Below, piece after piece: positions 1-11,123 of a DNA stretch of 64,000 nucleotides. The translations under genes and the position numbers were made by a program. The notes under the pieces are model-generated. The model searched no databases and had not been told where the DNA came from. It worked only from the letters and a program-made list of their open reading frames with translations. Origin of the DNA: Endomychus coccineus (Eukaryota > Arthropoda > Insecta > Coleoptera > Endomychidae); contig OY294069.1 of assembly GCA_958510875.1 (NCBI GenBank), forward strand, positions 165,105,111 through 165,169,110. Direction: 5' to 3'. Within the stretch, counting starts at the first letter, position 1, and each line of letters opens with the position of its first letter.

Positions 1-14
1 GTATTTGGACAAAA

Positions 15-1275
15 TATATTTTTTTCAATGGAACACCCTGCATATTTTTGTACTAATCGATGGAAAATCAGTATCTGCACAAAATCATCACTTATAATTT
101 TTTCATAATAACATTATGCTTATTACTTAATATTAAAAACGGCTTTTTCACATCTTGAAAATTGTGATTTGCTGAAAACATATGTGTATTGTCAATAAAA
201 TTCCGAGAAAGCACTTCAACGTTGCAGTGAATTATTTCCCGACCGCGAATTACCAAATCGACGTTACTTTATATTGTTACATCGAAGATTTGGAAATAAT
301 TTTGTTAGAAAAAAAAGTAAGAAGAGACATATCGTTTCAGAAGAAATAGAAATTACTGTTTTAGAATATTTTGAAGCCCACCCAAACAATTCTATTCAAG
401 AGATTGTTAAAAGAAGCCGGTATTGTTTGTAATACTATTCAAAGAATTCTGAATAAATATAAACTCAAACCATACAAATCTCAATTAGTTCAAACACTAG
501 AACCAGGTTACAACGCGAAATTGCAGTTCTGCAGATGGTTCATTACAAATGCACCAAGATGCCAACTTTGGAACAAAAATTATATGGAGTAACGGATAAA
601 ATGATCACTATTGGAGCAGAGAAAACCCCTCACTAATTCATCCGCATAATCCTCCGAGACGGTTTAGCGTTAATGTTTGATGTGCTAGAATTATTAGTCC
701 ACATTTCTATCATGGTTCATTGACAGGATAACGTTACATCCAATTGTCTGCGATATTAGGAGAGGTGTTAGACGATATGGATTTGGTCGCCGTCAAGAAA
801 TGAATTTCAAAACAAGACGGAACATCTGCCCATAATGCAAAAGGAGTTCGAATACTTTTGCAAGACTATTTTAGGAACAATTGGATCGCTACGAACGACC
901 CTGTTAATTGGCCCCCTCGTTCACCGGACATGACGCCATTCGATTTTTATTTTTGGGGTTATCTTAACCAAGAATTTTACAAAACTGGATACAATACCTT
1001 AGGATGGCTACAAAATAATATAACTAATGCGATACATTTTACTGATGGTAGGCAACACGCAGTGTCTTCAACAGAGCCCAAAAATGTATCGAACAAGGTG
1101 GCGACGTTTTTGAACATTTATCTAGAAGATTAATGGATCAGTTTTCAATATTTTTTCTTGATAACTCGCTTAATATTAATTATTATGAAAAAATTATTAG
1201 TGATGATTTTTTGCAGAGAATGATTTTCCATCGATTAGTGCAAAAATATACACGGTGTTTCATTGAAAATATAAC
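15..1275 (+). mobile_element. Decayed Tc1/IS630-like DNA transposon with long terminal inverted repeats
   Basis: Inverted repeats of about 50 bp flank the element: 18-70 (core ACTAATCGATGGAAAATCA) and its reverse complement at 1221-1272, with few mismatches. Between them a plus-strand transposase is broken by stops and frameshifts. Recognisable pieces are an N-terminal helix-turn-helix stretch (AGIVCNTIQRILNKYKLKPY, about 413-475), HPHNPPRRFSVNV at about 643, a FYHGSLTG block and the C-terminal DDE motif WPPRSPDMTPFDFYFWGYL at 912-968. The motif order fits the DDE_3/IS630-Tc1 type. It cannot encode a working enzyme. The element sits 3' of the last Hecw exon visible, probably in an intron. Confidence 0.75.
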
Positions 1276-2204
1276 CGAACTTAGTACTATACCCAGTATA
1301 GGTATAGTATATTATGAAATTACATAAAATTGATATAAGCCAACTAGCTAATTAAAACACTGAATTGAAAAATTATGTTCTGAGTTGGTTAGTTGGTTGA
1401 ATCTACTCAAGAACAATCACAAGCGGTTTTGTTCGTTTTAGATAGAGTTCTTCAATATTGTGATTTTACAATTTAAACCACTAGGGGTAGATGGTTCTTC
1501 CATAGCGGAATCATGCCAGCTGCTGCCATCTAGTGGTGTTCATAGCAAGCTTTAGTCTTTAGATATTGCTCGTTCACAGAGATCTCTTATCTGTACGTAA
1601 TGGTTTTCGGCGTCAGGTCTGAATAATTCCGGGTGATCATCTTCCCCAATCATAATTCCAATTTATAAGACACCGTACAAAAATGTGTTTGATCCATCGA
1701 TAACGAAAACTTTGTGAAAAAGTAAAGTAAAAGTAAAACTATTAAAAGTAGTAAAAATTTTTCAGCATTTTTTTTTGTAATCTGAGGTAGACTATATTTT
1801 CATATCTTAATTAATTGAATACTTATGAACTATTATTAGACTTAGTACATTTAATCTAGTTTTCGAAATTAACTTATGCCAAACTTTTGTATTCCAACTT
1901 TCGGGGCGGAAATTTTGACTTCGGAACCCCAAAATGAAAATTTTCACAATTGTTTATAAGCGAAATATCATTTTTTTTCTAGAGTCAGTTATTTCAGATC
2001 TATGTTTGCAAATTGTTATCATTTTCAAGTGATTTGTTTGAAAGTCCTTGCTTCTGTAGTCAAATGAAAATTTTATACGATAAAATGCAATTGCAAAAAT
2101 TTAAATATACAGATGCCGCAAAGATGAAGAGTAATTCCTAGTAAATAAGATGCAAATTGCTGAAATTAAAATGTGTTTCGAATATGGTTAGAAACGTAAC
2201 TTAC
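1276..2204. other. Probable Hecw intron; no exon found
   Basis: AT-rich sequence between the Tc1-like element and the last visible Hecw exon. It holds an inverted pair of CCACTAG-containing motifs at 1477-1536 and a short minus-strand open stretch at 1573-1650 described under findings. No further HECW linker or HECT-domain exon was recognised on the minus strand. Confidence 0.5.
1522..1536 (-). promoter_or_regulatory. CTCF-type consensus match
   Basis: The minus strand reads CCACTAGATGGCAGC, which fits every fixed position of the 15-bp CTCF core NCANNAGRNGGCRSY. A partial match in the opposite direction (CCACTAGGGGTAGAT) starts near 1479. One chance match to a motif this degenerate is expected in a window this size, so this is only a candidate site. 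Confidence 0.25.
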
Positions 2205-2306
2205 TTGGCCATCATCAGATAACCGCCTAGAAAACGTAGCTGTCTCTGTGGGCACTCTAGGATCCATGTACGTTGTTTTCTTATGAGCGTGATCAATGAA
2301 GAATTG
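2205..2306 (-). CDS. Hecw: Hecw exon: second half of WW2
   Basis: A 102-nt exon (34 codons) found by continuing the frame of the previous exon. Acceptor ttgttgtag and donor caa/gtaagtt bound a reading frame QFFIDHAHKKTTYMDPRVP followed by TETATFSRRLSDDGQ. This matches the AFFVDHNSRTTTFIDPRLP end of vertebrate HECW WW2. The second signature aromatic is Tyr (TTYMDP); vertebrates have Phe here. Both ends are phase 0. The next exon (linker to HECT) was sought in 1-2204 and not found. Confidence 0.9.
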
Positions 2307-5300
2307 CTACAACAATTAGTAGAAGTTGTTAGTATTGGTAGTAGCTTTAAAAGAACTATTAGTTATTGTTATTTTTTAATACAAAAGAAAGAATCAAGAT
2401 AAATGCGAATACGGTAGTCAGTCTAAGGTCAATAATTCATTACCAATAAACATCTTCTTGGTGACACTTCTAACAGATAGGATCAAATGTAATTGGTATT
2501 CAATCACCTGCGGAACGCTTATTTGACATGCACTACTGACTACTTTACGTTTGTATATTTGTGTTTGCAATTAAGCCACAAGTGAAAAACCGAACACATA
2601 GTTGTATCTTCGTCCCTTAACGCCATTATGTTGTTTTCATCTCATATCAGTATTTGGTATAATTATTAGTTCCTAATTACAAAGAATATCTATCATAGCA
2701 GAAAAATAAGCCATGCTCAATCGGACATTTCCTTAGAAAGCTAGGAACATGCCAATGTCCTTAATCCAAGAAGTGAACAGCCACCCGACTTAAGGGAAGA
2801 ATATAATAACATTATGCGAATGGATCATCAGATGAAATATCCCGGGTCCTATATAATATGTTTTTTAACGTGACAGAACTTGGAATAAAACGTATCCTGG
2901 TGCTTCAATTTTCCACCATTTTTTTAAGTATGACAATAACACACCAAATATTTCACATATCCCCACAGATAATAACCCAGGGGCGTCGAGTCACAGGATC
3001 TTAATGGACAAATAAGCAAGTCCATTTCGCTCAATTAATCAATTGTTTCACTATCCTGAGGGAACTACAACTCCTCCACATTAATGTCACCTAATTGGGA
3101 AACGAAACAGTCTCTTGGCTCTCTAGCATCCGCCAAGGATGGTAATCCGCTGATCGACACAATTTTTGAATAATGATGATTCCTCCAGTCCACAAAGCAC
3201 ACCAAAACAATGCACTTTTCTGGTTGTAATGGCTTTTGAATCGTTTGTGAATCATCTTCACACAAAATGTAACAGCTTTTTGTAATAGCTATTAGGCCAG
3301 TATTGAGGGTTTTGCTGGGGGTGTCACCACTAACATTGAGGATGAGGAATCTCACAGTTATGGAGATCTACAGACTTAGCTGCAATTTATCCCAATGCAT
3401 CTGAAAAGATGCGACTAAAACCGCAGGTCCTGGTTTCGGGGAGCAGCATTCCAAGGTTTTCATCCCGTCGAGAAAAGAATGGGTCTAGAATATACACAAG
3501 AGTCGGAGCAGACTTTTGCGGTCCTAGGTATATTGATGGGTACTCCGTGCGAATGAGGGACCTCAACACAGTCTTCCAAGCCGAGTTGCTTCCCATCTAC
3601 AAATGCGCGGAGAAGCTGCCCGGCTATGCTAAGTTAAATAAGACCAACTGGATCTGTTCAGACAGTTAAGCGGCACTCAACGCACTGAAAAACCCGAATT
3701 GGTCAGAGAGGGGGCCAGATTGGTCGATCCACAAGACTCCCTCGCTAGTATCCCTTACAGCGGGGGTATACAGATCTTGCGGAACCGTCTGGGAGATTAA
3801 CATGCTGCATGGAGAAGTAGTGATTGGCAGTCGAGATGCCAAAGCGCTGCTTGGCAGTGGTATACTCTCGCTAGTAGACAAGGCATCAGATTAAGCTCCA
3901 AGATCTTTACAGGTCCGGTAAAAATGATGAAATCACGACCAACAACATAAAGGACCTTAGCGTAAAGCAGATCGAGCAGGTCTTTGGCTATGTGCGCTGA
4001 ACTTTTTATTAAGCCCGCTACCATCTCAATCAGTACCAATAGCCATTAAGCTGAAAATGTGCCTGATCAATGAACAACATTTGGTAATGTAAAAATTGGC
4101 ACTCAGTCCATTCGTCAGACCCACGACTCAAACGATGCTCAGTTGGCTAATCTTAAACGAAATGGATCTTGTAACGCGTTGCAGCAAGATCGTAAAATTT
4201 TCCATTAAGTGGACGCACAGAGGTCCAAACTGCTGCGCACGGTGACGAATCGAAATGTTTAGACCTACATCGGACATTTTGTTCAATAGCGGTTATATTT
4301 TCTTCTGAACGTAGTATTTTTCATGTCACAGGGTGAGCCGCATCAAGTAGCCTGAATAACATGCGAAATTGACATATGGTTTGCCGAACTAGAAAATAGT
4401 CACAGGAATTTGTAAGCTTAGCGAAAAGAACCATGATTGCATGATGTAATGGCAAATATTACTGAATAAAAATAACCTTACAGCTTTGACACTTGATAAC
4501 TAGTGTCAGAGCTGTCATGATCAGAAGTTCTATAATAAAAAAAAAACATATATGAAAAATATCTAGTAATTCCAGGAAATGGTATATCTTTGTCACACTC
4601 ATAATTCGGCCAGCGAAAGTTTTAGAAATCTGTTCAAAAAATATTTTATTGGACAATCCCAACTGGTTCACAAATTATGTACCGATTTACAGAGGATGAC
4701 ATATATTCTTCAATAAACTGTTTGGAAATGTGAAAAAACATGTGGTTAGTAACGTCAAATTGATACAACGTATTTAGAACGGAACATTACCTTGGAATTG
4801 CGATCTTTCTTGGTATCCCAGCCATTCGGTAATTCATCTGAAGTATCAGCAAATAGATTCACCAAAGCTACCAGTTCCTTGTTATGCTGGTATTTTTCAA
4901 AAGCCACAGGATCTCTTCTAATTCGTACAATCATATGTTTCAACGTAGGATTTCGGTTATACAGAAACAACGCTTCCTAGAAAAAATATATTAATAAATA
5001 TGAATCTCTAGATTATTGCCGTCAATCGGGCAAAAGATTGAACTTGATGTGCAAAAATACATAGGGCTTAGAAGAATTTTGGTCTATTAATGAGGAGAAT
5101 TTGTAACGTTTCATTTTGTATTATATCGAATAATCTATTCAGATAGGAAAGTCCGACATTTTCCTCCATCTTCAATACACCCAAGAAATTTAATCCATAG
5201 GGAGATTATGCAAATGGAGAACTAACTCGAGCTAACGAGAAACCAACTCCGGTGGGCCGTAGGACTTTGTCAACTACATAAAAGAGGCGTAGAATGAATG

Positions 5301-8300
5301 ATGATCTGCACATATACTGGGCCAGTGACCCGCGCTGAAATACAGCAGAATAACTGTCGGCATAAATATATAGTGGTGGAAGAAAATACTCTTTGACTCT
5401 TGGCTTAAAGCAGAGCGGCAAATTCCAAGCTGAGCTGTCGAGGGGTACACTGTGCTACTTCCAAAGCAGGGAGACTTGTCTGATCCCAAGAACCACTGGC
5501 CGATCACTTTTCTCAACAACTGCTACAAGTTATTTACAAGTATCTTGTATGCTAGGTTGTTGAGACCATCGAGATCGAGATACATCTCACTGCTAACTGC
5601 TCCATTACGTTAAGACAGACTCGTGGATATTAGGCTGCACCACCGAACGACCGGAGGCATCAGATCACCCATCTATTTTACAACGATGATCTGAAACTGT
5701 ATGCCTCTGGGGGAAAAATCTCCATTAGGCTATCAGTGTGGTTCAGGAATATATATGAGCCACAGGCATGGAGTTGGGATTGGACAAGTGCCCAGTGTTT
5801 CATTTGAGGAGAGGACGATTTCTGGAAAACCACGAGATTATGCAGCTTGCTGACGGGAATTGAACAGTTTCCTAATTATAACGCTTTCCAGGTGAAGGTG
5901 ACTCTCAGCGGCAAACACAAAAACCTTGTTCGAAAGATTTGGTAGTCCGTTCATGCTGTATAAAATGACCGCAAGGTCATCCGTCTTCAAGGAGACAGGA
6001 AGGAGAACCTGAAGAAACCAGTAATCGCATGAGGACAATAAGTCTTTCAGGGGGCAGTGCTTTGTGTAATGAAACCATCTCAAACAATAATAATAATAGA
6101 TCATTTAATAGTTGTTGCATAATGTGAGATACTGATTCGTTGTCTTGCCGTTCAAATAGACTACAATGATGGCACCAATAACCTCCTACTAAATTCAACT
6201 CAGTACCTGCGCCGTCGTTCCTTCTAGATAAGGGTTAGCAGTACCAGCCATAAATGTCAGTGAGACAAGCCTGTCTGCATGCGAAGCCAACATTGAAAAC
6301 CAGCATAAGAGATCTAGTTTGGATCAGGATCATCTAGATCCAATGAGCGCTTATATTAATGAAACTTTGGAAGTTTACTCCAAGGATCCTAACTAACCCG
6401 ACAATTTGGTTGATTCTCTACGATTGAAGGTAGCTCAAGCCAGAAAACATCATTACATAAGTAAATGGTGTAGTTTGGTTATCTACGATGGCACATACTT
6501 CCGACTGACTCGTTCAAATTTCCACCATCCTAGACCATCAACTGATACCCGAGGCTATCAACTTCTACACTGTTTGCTTCGTCCAAAACTACTGTGAAAA
6601 ATTCCACGACATTCCATTGATTCGATTTCATTGACCGTCCAGAATAGAAGTGTAATGTTTAATAAGTTTTTGATGAAACACCTTATATAATTACCTGATT
6701 CATATGCAAAATGGTGAAAAAATCTGGACGTGTCAGAAGTCTACATCCAGGAGGAGCTGTTGAATAATCACCACATTCCAGTCTGATTGAACTTATGGTT
6801 CTTCTAATACTTTGGTATCTCCTATCGAGCTGCCTTCTATGTTGTTCTGCACCCCCACCACTTGTTACGTTACTGGTATTGCCCCCTGGTCTAGTCCACG
6901 AGGTGGTTCGAGTAGCATGATCAATATAAAAAACACGACCATGGCTGTCCATTCTTGCTTCCCAAGCTATTAACAAAATAGATTCTTGTAACAAAAGAAA
7001 AACTATATCGCCTGCTCTTTCATTTATTTTCAGATCATTTAGTGAATCCACAACATAAACCTCATTAACTCGAGTTTACTATACCTATCTTTCATGAACG
7101 GATAAACAATTCTTTCTCTTCAGGTTCATAAAATAATAATATGTGTCAAACATGATTTAAACACATTCATTATCCTTAAAATATTGCCGGAAGTTTACAT
7201 CATGTCCGGTGAACCATCATATAGCAGATTATTTAACGGAATATAAACATTGGTTGGTGGAAGTTGGTTGATTGTAAATTGAAATTGTTTATCTATGAAA
7301 CGTAAATGTTATGGAACAAATTAGTGACCACACAGAAGCTTTGAAAGAGGAAGTGAAATGTTACTTTAATCGTAGGCTTCTGCGAAACGGTAAATCACTT
7401 TCTACATATTATTATGATACTCTTCTGATGTACAGGCATAGGAATCCAAATAGGTGACTGTTGTTAGCTTATAATTAAGTCTACAATAATAATTGTAACC
7501 TTCCAAAATATTCAAGATTCATAGTATGATCTGCACTTCTCATGTAGATAAGATAGGTTAAATACAACAAGTAATGCAAATTACTAAATATACATCTGGA
7601 AGATAAGATACTTCCCTCACTATACGTAGTATATAATACGTAGTATATAGTCCAAGGGAAGTATATTAATCAGCCGAATTTTTTTTTCTAGATTTTATGC
7701 GGATATATCTGTTTTGAGCATTTCGTGAGCATGTCGTGTGTGTTGCGTGTGTATGTGTGGAATTGTGTATGCACGTGAGTTATAATTTATTAACAGTGGA
7801 TCAAACTGTTGTATCCACTTTTTATTTGCCTTGATGATGATGTTTCATGGCAGAGGAAGTCATATCTAATGCAAGATCCACAACGAAACGGACAAATTAA
7901 AAAATAAAGCAACCCAAAAGCAAAACAAGAAGACTTTCTGGAAACTGCACCCCCCCCCTCCAGAAACAAAAACGAGACAAAATGTGGACAAATGTTTTTG
8001 TTGTCAGTTTGTTTTGGTCCGTCCACAATGTGGCGGCATATGTGTTGTAAAATGTGGCAGGTTGGTGCTGAAGAGGAAAATTATTATTCTCTAATTACAG
8101 CTGGGCATTTTTTTTGGAAATTGAGCAAAAAAACACTTTTGGGTTAGATCTGGTTTACGGAAAAGTAATTGATCGATTTGCGTGAAGATGATGTTGGAAT
8201 ACAAGGAGTTTTTTGAAAATTTTATACAATTGGTGGATCTTGTTGAATTTTTCAATTGCAAAAAACAACAAAACCTATATAAATGTGTGATTATGACTTA

Positions 8301-11123
8301 TTAAAAATCATTAATATTCCAAAGATCGATATCTTACGCAAAAAAAAAACAATTTCTATAGTGGAAATCTTACGCAAACAAACAATACTCACATGGTGGT
8401 AATGGTTCCTCGTGTTCTCCAGGAATTTCGGCAACAGGCAAAATCCTATGACTTCTTTCTGGTATCGAGGGCAATCTGGTTGTGGTCAATCTATGGAGCG
8501 GTAAAGGAACTCCCCCACTAGCTTCTCCATCTTCCGTTCTATCTCTCACTTTCAGACTAGGATGTACTAAATCCTTGCTTCGTACTTCCGGACTTCGAGT
8601 GTCCACATTTTTCAATTCGGATAAGGCGATAAGACTTAACCTAGGATTATCTTTAGCTGGCTGTAAATGACTAGAATCATGTTGAGTTTGGAATCCGGAA
8701 GAACTGGAAGCGGTATGTCCATTGGTCCAACCGTCCAAGGTATCGATACTGCGAATATCAGCTTGTTTGACATCTGGAGCAGGAATTAGTTCTTGTCCAT
8801 CGATTGGCAGATTATATTTGGCATCGTTCGATTTCAATGTCGGTGGTTTCAAATCGGCTCTCCGAGCTTTCCTGGAATGATGAGTGGGAGTTGGTGGACA
8901 AACTGGAAGATTAGATAATCCTGCAACTCGAGCCAAGGCTCTCGAATGAGGTTTTGCCAGTTCCCTAACATCACTTTTGGGTTTTGCGTGCAAATGCAAT
9001 GGAGTTTGTGGTAATTCTGCTGAAAAAGAAGCACAAGCTGACGTTTCTTCCGAAGTCGTTCCTTCTAACTCAAGCTGTTTTGGTGACCCAAGTCTGATTA
9101 AAGGCTTATGCGGTTTATTTGTTAAATTTGGATTGAACTCACCTTCGATTATTTCGACGGAACTACTACTCTGAGTAGATATAGAGCTGTTACTGTCTAG
9201 TTTATTTAAATCTAAATGAGCATTTTGTGGACTAGAATTATTATCTAATTTTTTCGATAGAATTGTCGTAATGTAGTTATCACTACCGATTAACATTCTA
9301 CTGTTATCTATTAAAGCTGTTTTGATTTTGTGGATTGGTGTTGAAGTCACATCTATATCTGACAGAGAACTGGCTGTGGAAGCTGTTGAATACGTCTTGT
9401 AATCTTCATCTGTATCAATCAATTCGAAACAGAACGAGTCCTCTGGATTTTGTACTTGTTTTGGCTTTTTCTGTCTATGAACTATTGGAGGGGTGAAATT
9501 CGAATTAAGGGCATGAGACCTCTCAAGAGGTTTATGTGTTGATCTAGGAGGTAGAGGAGGTGCTACTTGATTATTGAATTCGACACCGAAAACTTCGTCT
9601 ATTTCTTTGGTTTCTTCTGGCGATGGCGAACTGTATGCCGTCCATATTTGGTAATACTCTTTATTAGTTATCATGCAATTAGGTTTGGGCCGTACCTTCT
9701 TCTTGGTACCGCCCATATTTGTGCTTTCCGATCTTACAAGTCCATTGATTGATTTCTTCTTCACTCCGGACATGATTTCCGTTTTATCTGTATACAAATT
9801 TTCGAGGGAGTTGGAATTTCTTAAATTAGTAAGGTCAGACTCATCTTGAAAGGCACCATTTTCTATTCCGTTACTTTTGTGTCTTTGCTTGATTCTTATT
9901 AACTTTTTGAATTTATCTGAAGGAGGCTTGATTATTAGAGAATCCGTTTGTGCTAAGTAATCTAGAGTTGTTCCATCATAGTATCGAAAACATAGCAGTT
10001 TTTCACAGTCTGAAATCAAAAATATAGACTGTTAATCAACAGAACAGCGAATTCAAAAGCCATTATGTCCGGTTCTTGGTAGTACATTTTTTATCTTTGC
10101 CATCGTCTCTAGAAAGGTTTCGATTATAATTTGGTAAAGTTTGAACAGTTTTATAAGAAAAGAAACTATTACCCCAAGAAGTGTCAAAATATACTCAATT
10201 TACTCAGCAATGGATAAAATGTCTTGACTATTTCTCATTAGAAGTCGTGCACTAGCATATTCAACTGTTTATGCTTAAACTTTTAATATTTAATCCGTAC
10301 TTATTTACTCCTACATAGATAAATATTTTATTTTACTATTATACAACAGTGCCTAGAAACTATGGCGTTAATACGTTTTTTATAGGATTATTTGACTTTT
10401 TACACGATAAAGGAGTAACACGAAATAAAGTATTCCAATGTGTAGGATACCCAGCCTACACAGTTTAACGGATATTAAAATGTAAATGAGATAATACGTT
10501 AGGTAACGAGTCCTAGTGATTTTTACGACGACAATTTAATTCATTCATTTGGCTTTATCTAATTGCTTCAACCAATAGATATAAAAGAACTTCAACCCTC
10601 TACCAAAATGTGTTCTAACCTATTACTACCAACTAACATTAGATACTAGTAGAGAAAATAAAATCAGTCCCATATGTTCTAAAAGAGGAAACCATTTAAA
10701 AAATAGCTACGAGTTTTGAACTTGGGAATGCCGTCAAATCCAATGATTTTTCAGTTTCTCGAATCTGGTCCGCGGAATATATGGAGATTATTCAAAAAAT
10801 CTCTGTTCAAATCGGCAATCAATTTATGATTATTTTCGATTAAATGGTTTGAAAATTTGGAATCATTTTTGTTAACATTGTAGAATCTAAAATGTTCTTT
10901 CAATTCAATTTATATTGCGATATAAGGTATCACAACCCGGAGAAAAATACGTATTCTCAATACATTAATGAACTATACAAAGTAACGACTTCATACATCG
11001 AATATTTGAAGAAGAAAAATTTACCTGTATGATGAGATTGTGGAATATCCAATAACCACATTGTACTTTGTTCTTGCCCACTAATTTTTTGTCTCGCCAA
11101 GCACTCCTCTGCACTAGTACTAT
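2205..11123 (-). CDS. Hecw: HECW-family HECT E3 ubiquitin ligase homologue, partial gene (5 exons)
   Basis: Joined exons (11025-11123, 8393-10009, 6695-6966, 4791-4976, 2205-2306, read right to left) give one continuous reading frame of about 758 codons. In order it shows the end of the HECW N-terminal domain (TMWLLDI...CFRYYDG), a roughly 500-residue Ser/Thr/Pro-rich disordered region, WW1 ([20 protein letters not shown]), a NRRYQSIRRT-like helix, the inter-WW segment (FFTILHMNQ...YQHNKELVALVNLF) and WW2. Order and spacing follow vertebrate HECW1/2. Family members use WW domains to bind PPxY proteins and a C-terminal HECT domain to transfer ubiquitin. The HECT domain is not in the window and should lie left of base 1; the start codon lies right of 11123. 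All four introns are GT-AG with compatible phases. The introns hold LINE and Tc1 debris, but the exons have no stops. The symbol follows the fly orthologue; sure of the family, less sure of completeness. Confidence 0.93.
3400..3905 (+). pseudogene. LINE RNase H domain fragment
   Basis: Open plus-strand translation with one in-frame stop shows an RNase H-like order: a Ser/Arg-rich stretch, GADFCGPRYIDGYSVRMRD, TVFQAELLPIYKCAEKL (the conserved AE), then WICSDS followed by a stop and AALNALKN (the SDSQAALKAL motif). This is the RNase H domain at the end of jockey/I/R1-type pol. It is a truncated, dead copy in a Hecw intron, antisense to the gene. Confidence 0.7.
4080..4365 (-). pseudogene. Tc1/mariner-like transposase N-terminal fragment
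   Basis: Minus-strand translation in shifting frames gives SIRHRAQQFGPL, a VTRSISFKI-like helix region and EENITAIEQNV, resembling the helix-turn-helix start of DDE_3-type insect transposases. No inverted repeats were identified. It is a fragment with several frameshifts. Confidence 0.4.
4791..4976 (-). CDS. Hecw: Hecw exon: helical segment and first half of WW2
   Basis: A 186-nt exon (62 codons, phase 0 at both ends) with acceptor ttttttctag and donor aag/gtaatg. It reads EALFLYNRNPTLKHM, then IRRDPVAFEKYQHNKELV, then DELPNGWDTKKDRNSK. These match the family's MF..N..LKHMI.K.RRD...FERYQHN.DLV block and the ELPRGWE start of WW2. The WW2 Trp is present. The domain is interrupted here by a 2.48-kb intron and finishes in the exon at 2205-2306. 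Confidence 0.93.
4977..6694 (-). other. Hecw intron holding LINE debris
   Basis: Phase-0 intron between the WW1 exon and the inter-WW exon, donor gtaatt and acceptor ttttttctag. The LINE RT fragment fills about 5390-6030. In 6030-6694 there is a 63-codon plus-strand ORF (6406-6597) with no recognised motif and nothing else. Confidence 0.85.
5390..6030 (+). pseudogene. Non-LTR retrotransposon RT fragment, R4/R2-like
   Basis: Plus-strand reading in several frames gives AGRLV..SDPKNHWPITFLNN CYKLFTSILYARLL (RT entry motif PKNxxPIT), then DDLKLYASGGKI at about 5683 (a palm-domain catalytic block with DD), MELGLDKCPVFHLRRGRF at about 5770 and LVRKIWKS further on. The DLKLYA ... GLDKC order resembles R4/Dong and related elements. 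It is frameshifted, 5'-truncated and lies in the Hecw intron between 4977 and 6694, in antisense. Confidence 0.6.
6695..6966 (-). CDS. Hecw: Hecw exon: WW domain 1 and following helix
   Basis: This 272-nt exon lies between acceptor gttaatag and donor cag/gtaatt. It encodes the core of WW1 ([19 protein letters not shown], both signature Trp present: WEAR and SWTRP), then QLDRRYQSIRRTISSIR, near-identical to the RRYQSIRRT block after WW1 in vertebrate HECW1/2, and ends in LLTRPDFFTILHMNQ, the start of the helical segment between the WW domains. It enters in phase 1 (completing a Ser codon) and leaves in phase 0. WW domains of this family bind PPxY ligands. Confidence 0.94.
6967..8392 (-). other. 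Hecw intron, no elements recognised
   Basis: Phase-1 intron upstream of WW1, donor gtgagt, acceptor ttgttaatag. It contains a run of nine C at 7950-7958, a GT-rich stretch near 7720-7790 and a duplicated ATACGTAGTATAT motif near 7625-7650. No coding or transposon sequence was recognised. Confidence 0.8.
8393..10009 (-). CDS. Hecw: Hecw large central exon: end of N-terminal domain and disordered region
   Basis: A 1617-nt exon, open throughout, between acceptor ttgatttcag and donor gtgagt. It begins with DCEKLLCFRYYDGTTLDYLA, the end of the N-terminal domain, then a basic stretch (KFKKLIRIKQRHK). The rest is polar, low-complexity sequence with a proline-rich PPLPPR motif (about residue 155, an SH3-ligand-like PxxPxR), Ser/Thr runs (STASTASSLSD) and acidic patches. 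It ends in EEPLPP, the first residues of WW1. Vertebrate HECW proteins have a C2 domain after the N-terminal domain; I see no C2-like beta-strand pattern here. The split codon T/CT restores the Ser of PLPPSWEAR. Confidence 0.92.
10010..11024 (-). other. Hecw intron, AT-rich
   Basis: Phase-1 intron between the N-terminal exon and the large exon, donor gtaaat, acceptor ttgatttcag. Nothing else was recognised in it. Confidence 0.75.
11025..11123 (-). CDS. Hecw: Hecw exon: part of the HECW N-terminal domain
   Basis: This 99-nt exon is bounded by an acceptor (tttccag) and a donor (cag/gtaaat). Entered in phase it reads STSAEECLARQKISGQEQS then TMWLLDIPQSHHT, and splits an Asp codon with the next exon. 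The TMWLLDIP stretch followed by LLCFRYYDG aligns with the IVWRIEP...ICFKYYHG stretch of human HECW proteins. A different frame of the same DNA is open for 71 codons but makes no family sense. The preceding exon, expected to carry the DWIGLY-type motif, was not found upstream. Confidence 0.8.

Larger units (their letters stand above)
2307..4790 (-). other. Hecw intron with transposon debris
   Basis: Intron splitting the WW2 domain, phase 0, donor gtaatg and acceptor ttgttgtag. It contains a plus-strand LINE RNase H fragment (3400-3905) and a minus-strand Tc1/mariner-like fragment (4080-4365). The rest (2307-3400, 4366-4790) is AT-rich with nothing recognised. Confidence 0.85.

Noticed and set aside
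6406..6597. 63-codon plus-strand ORF in a Hecw intron
   Set aside because: No recognised motif, antisense to the gene, and a length common by chance.
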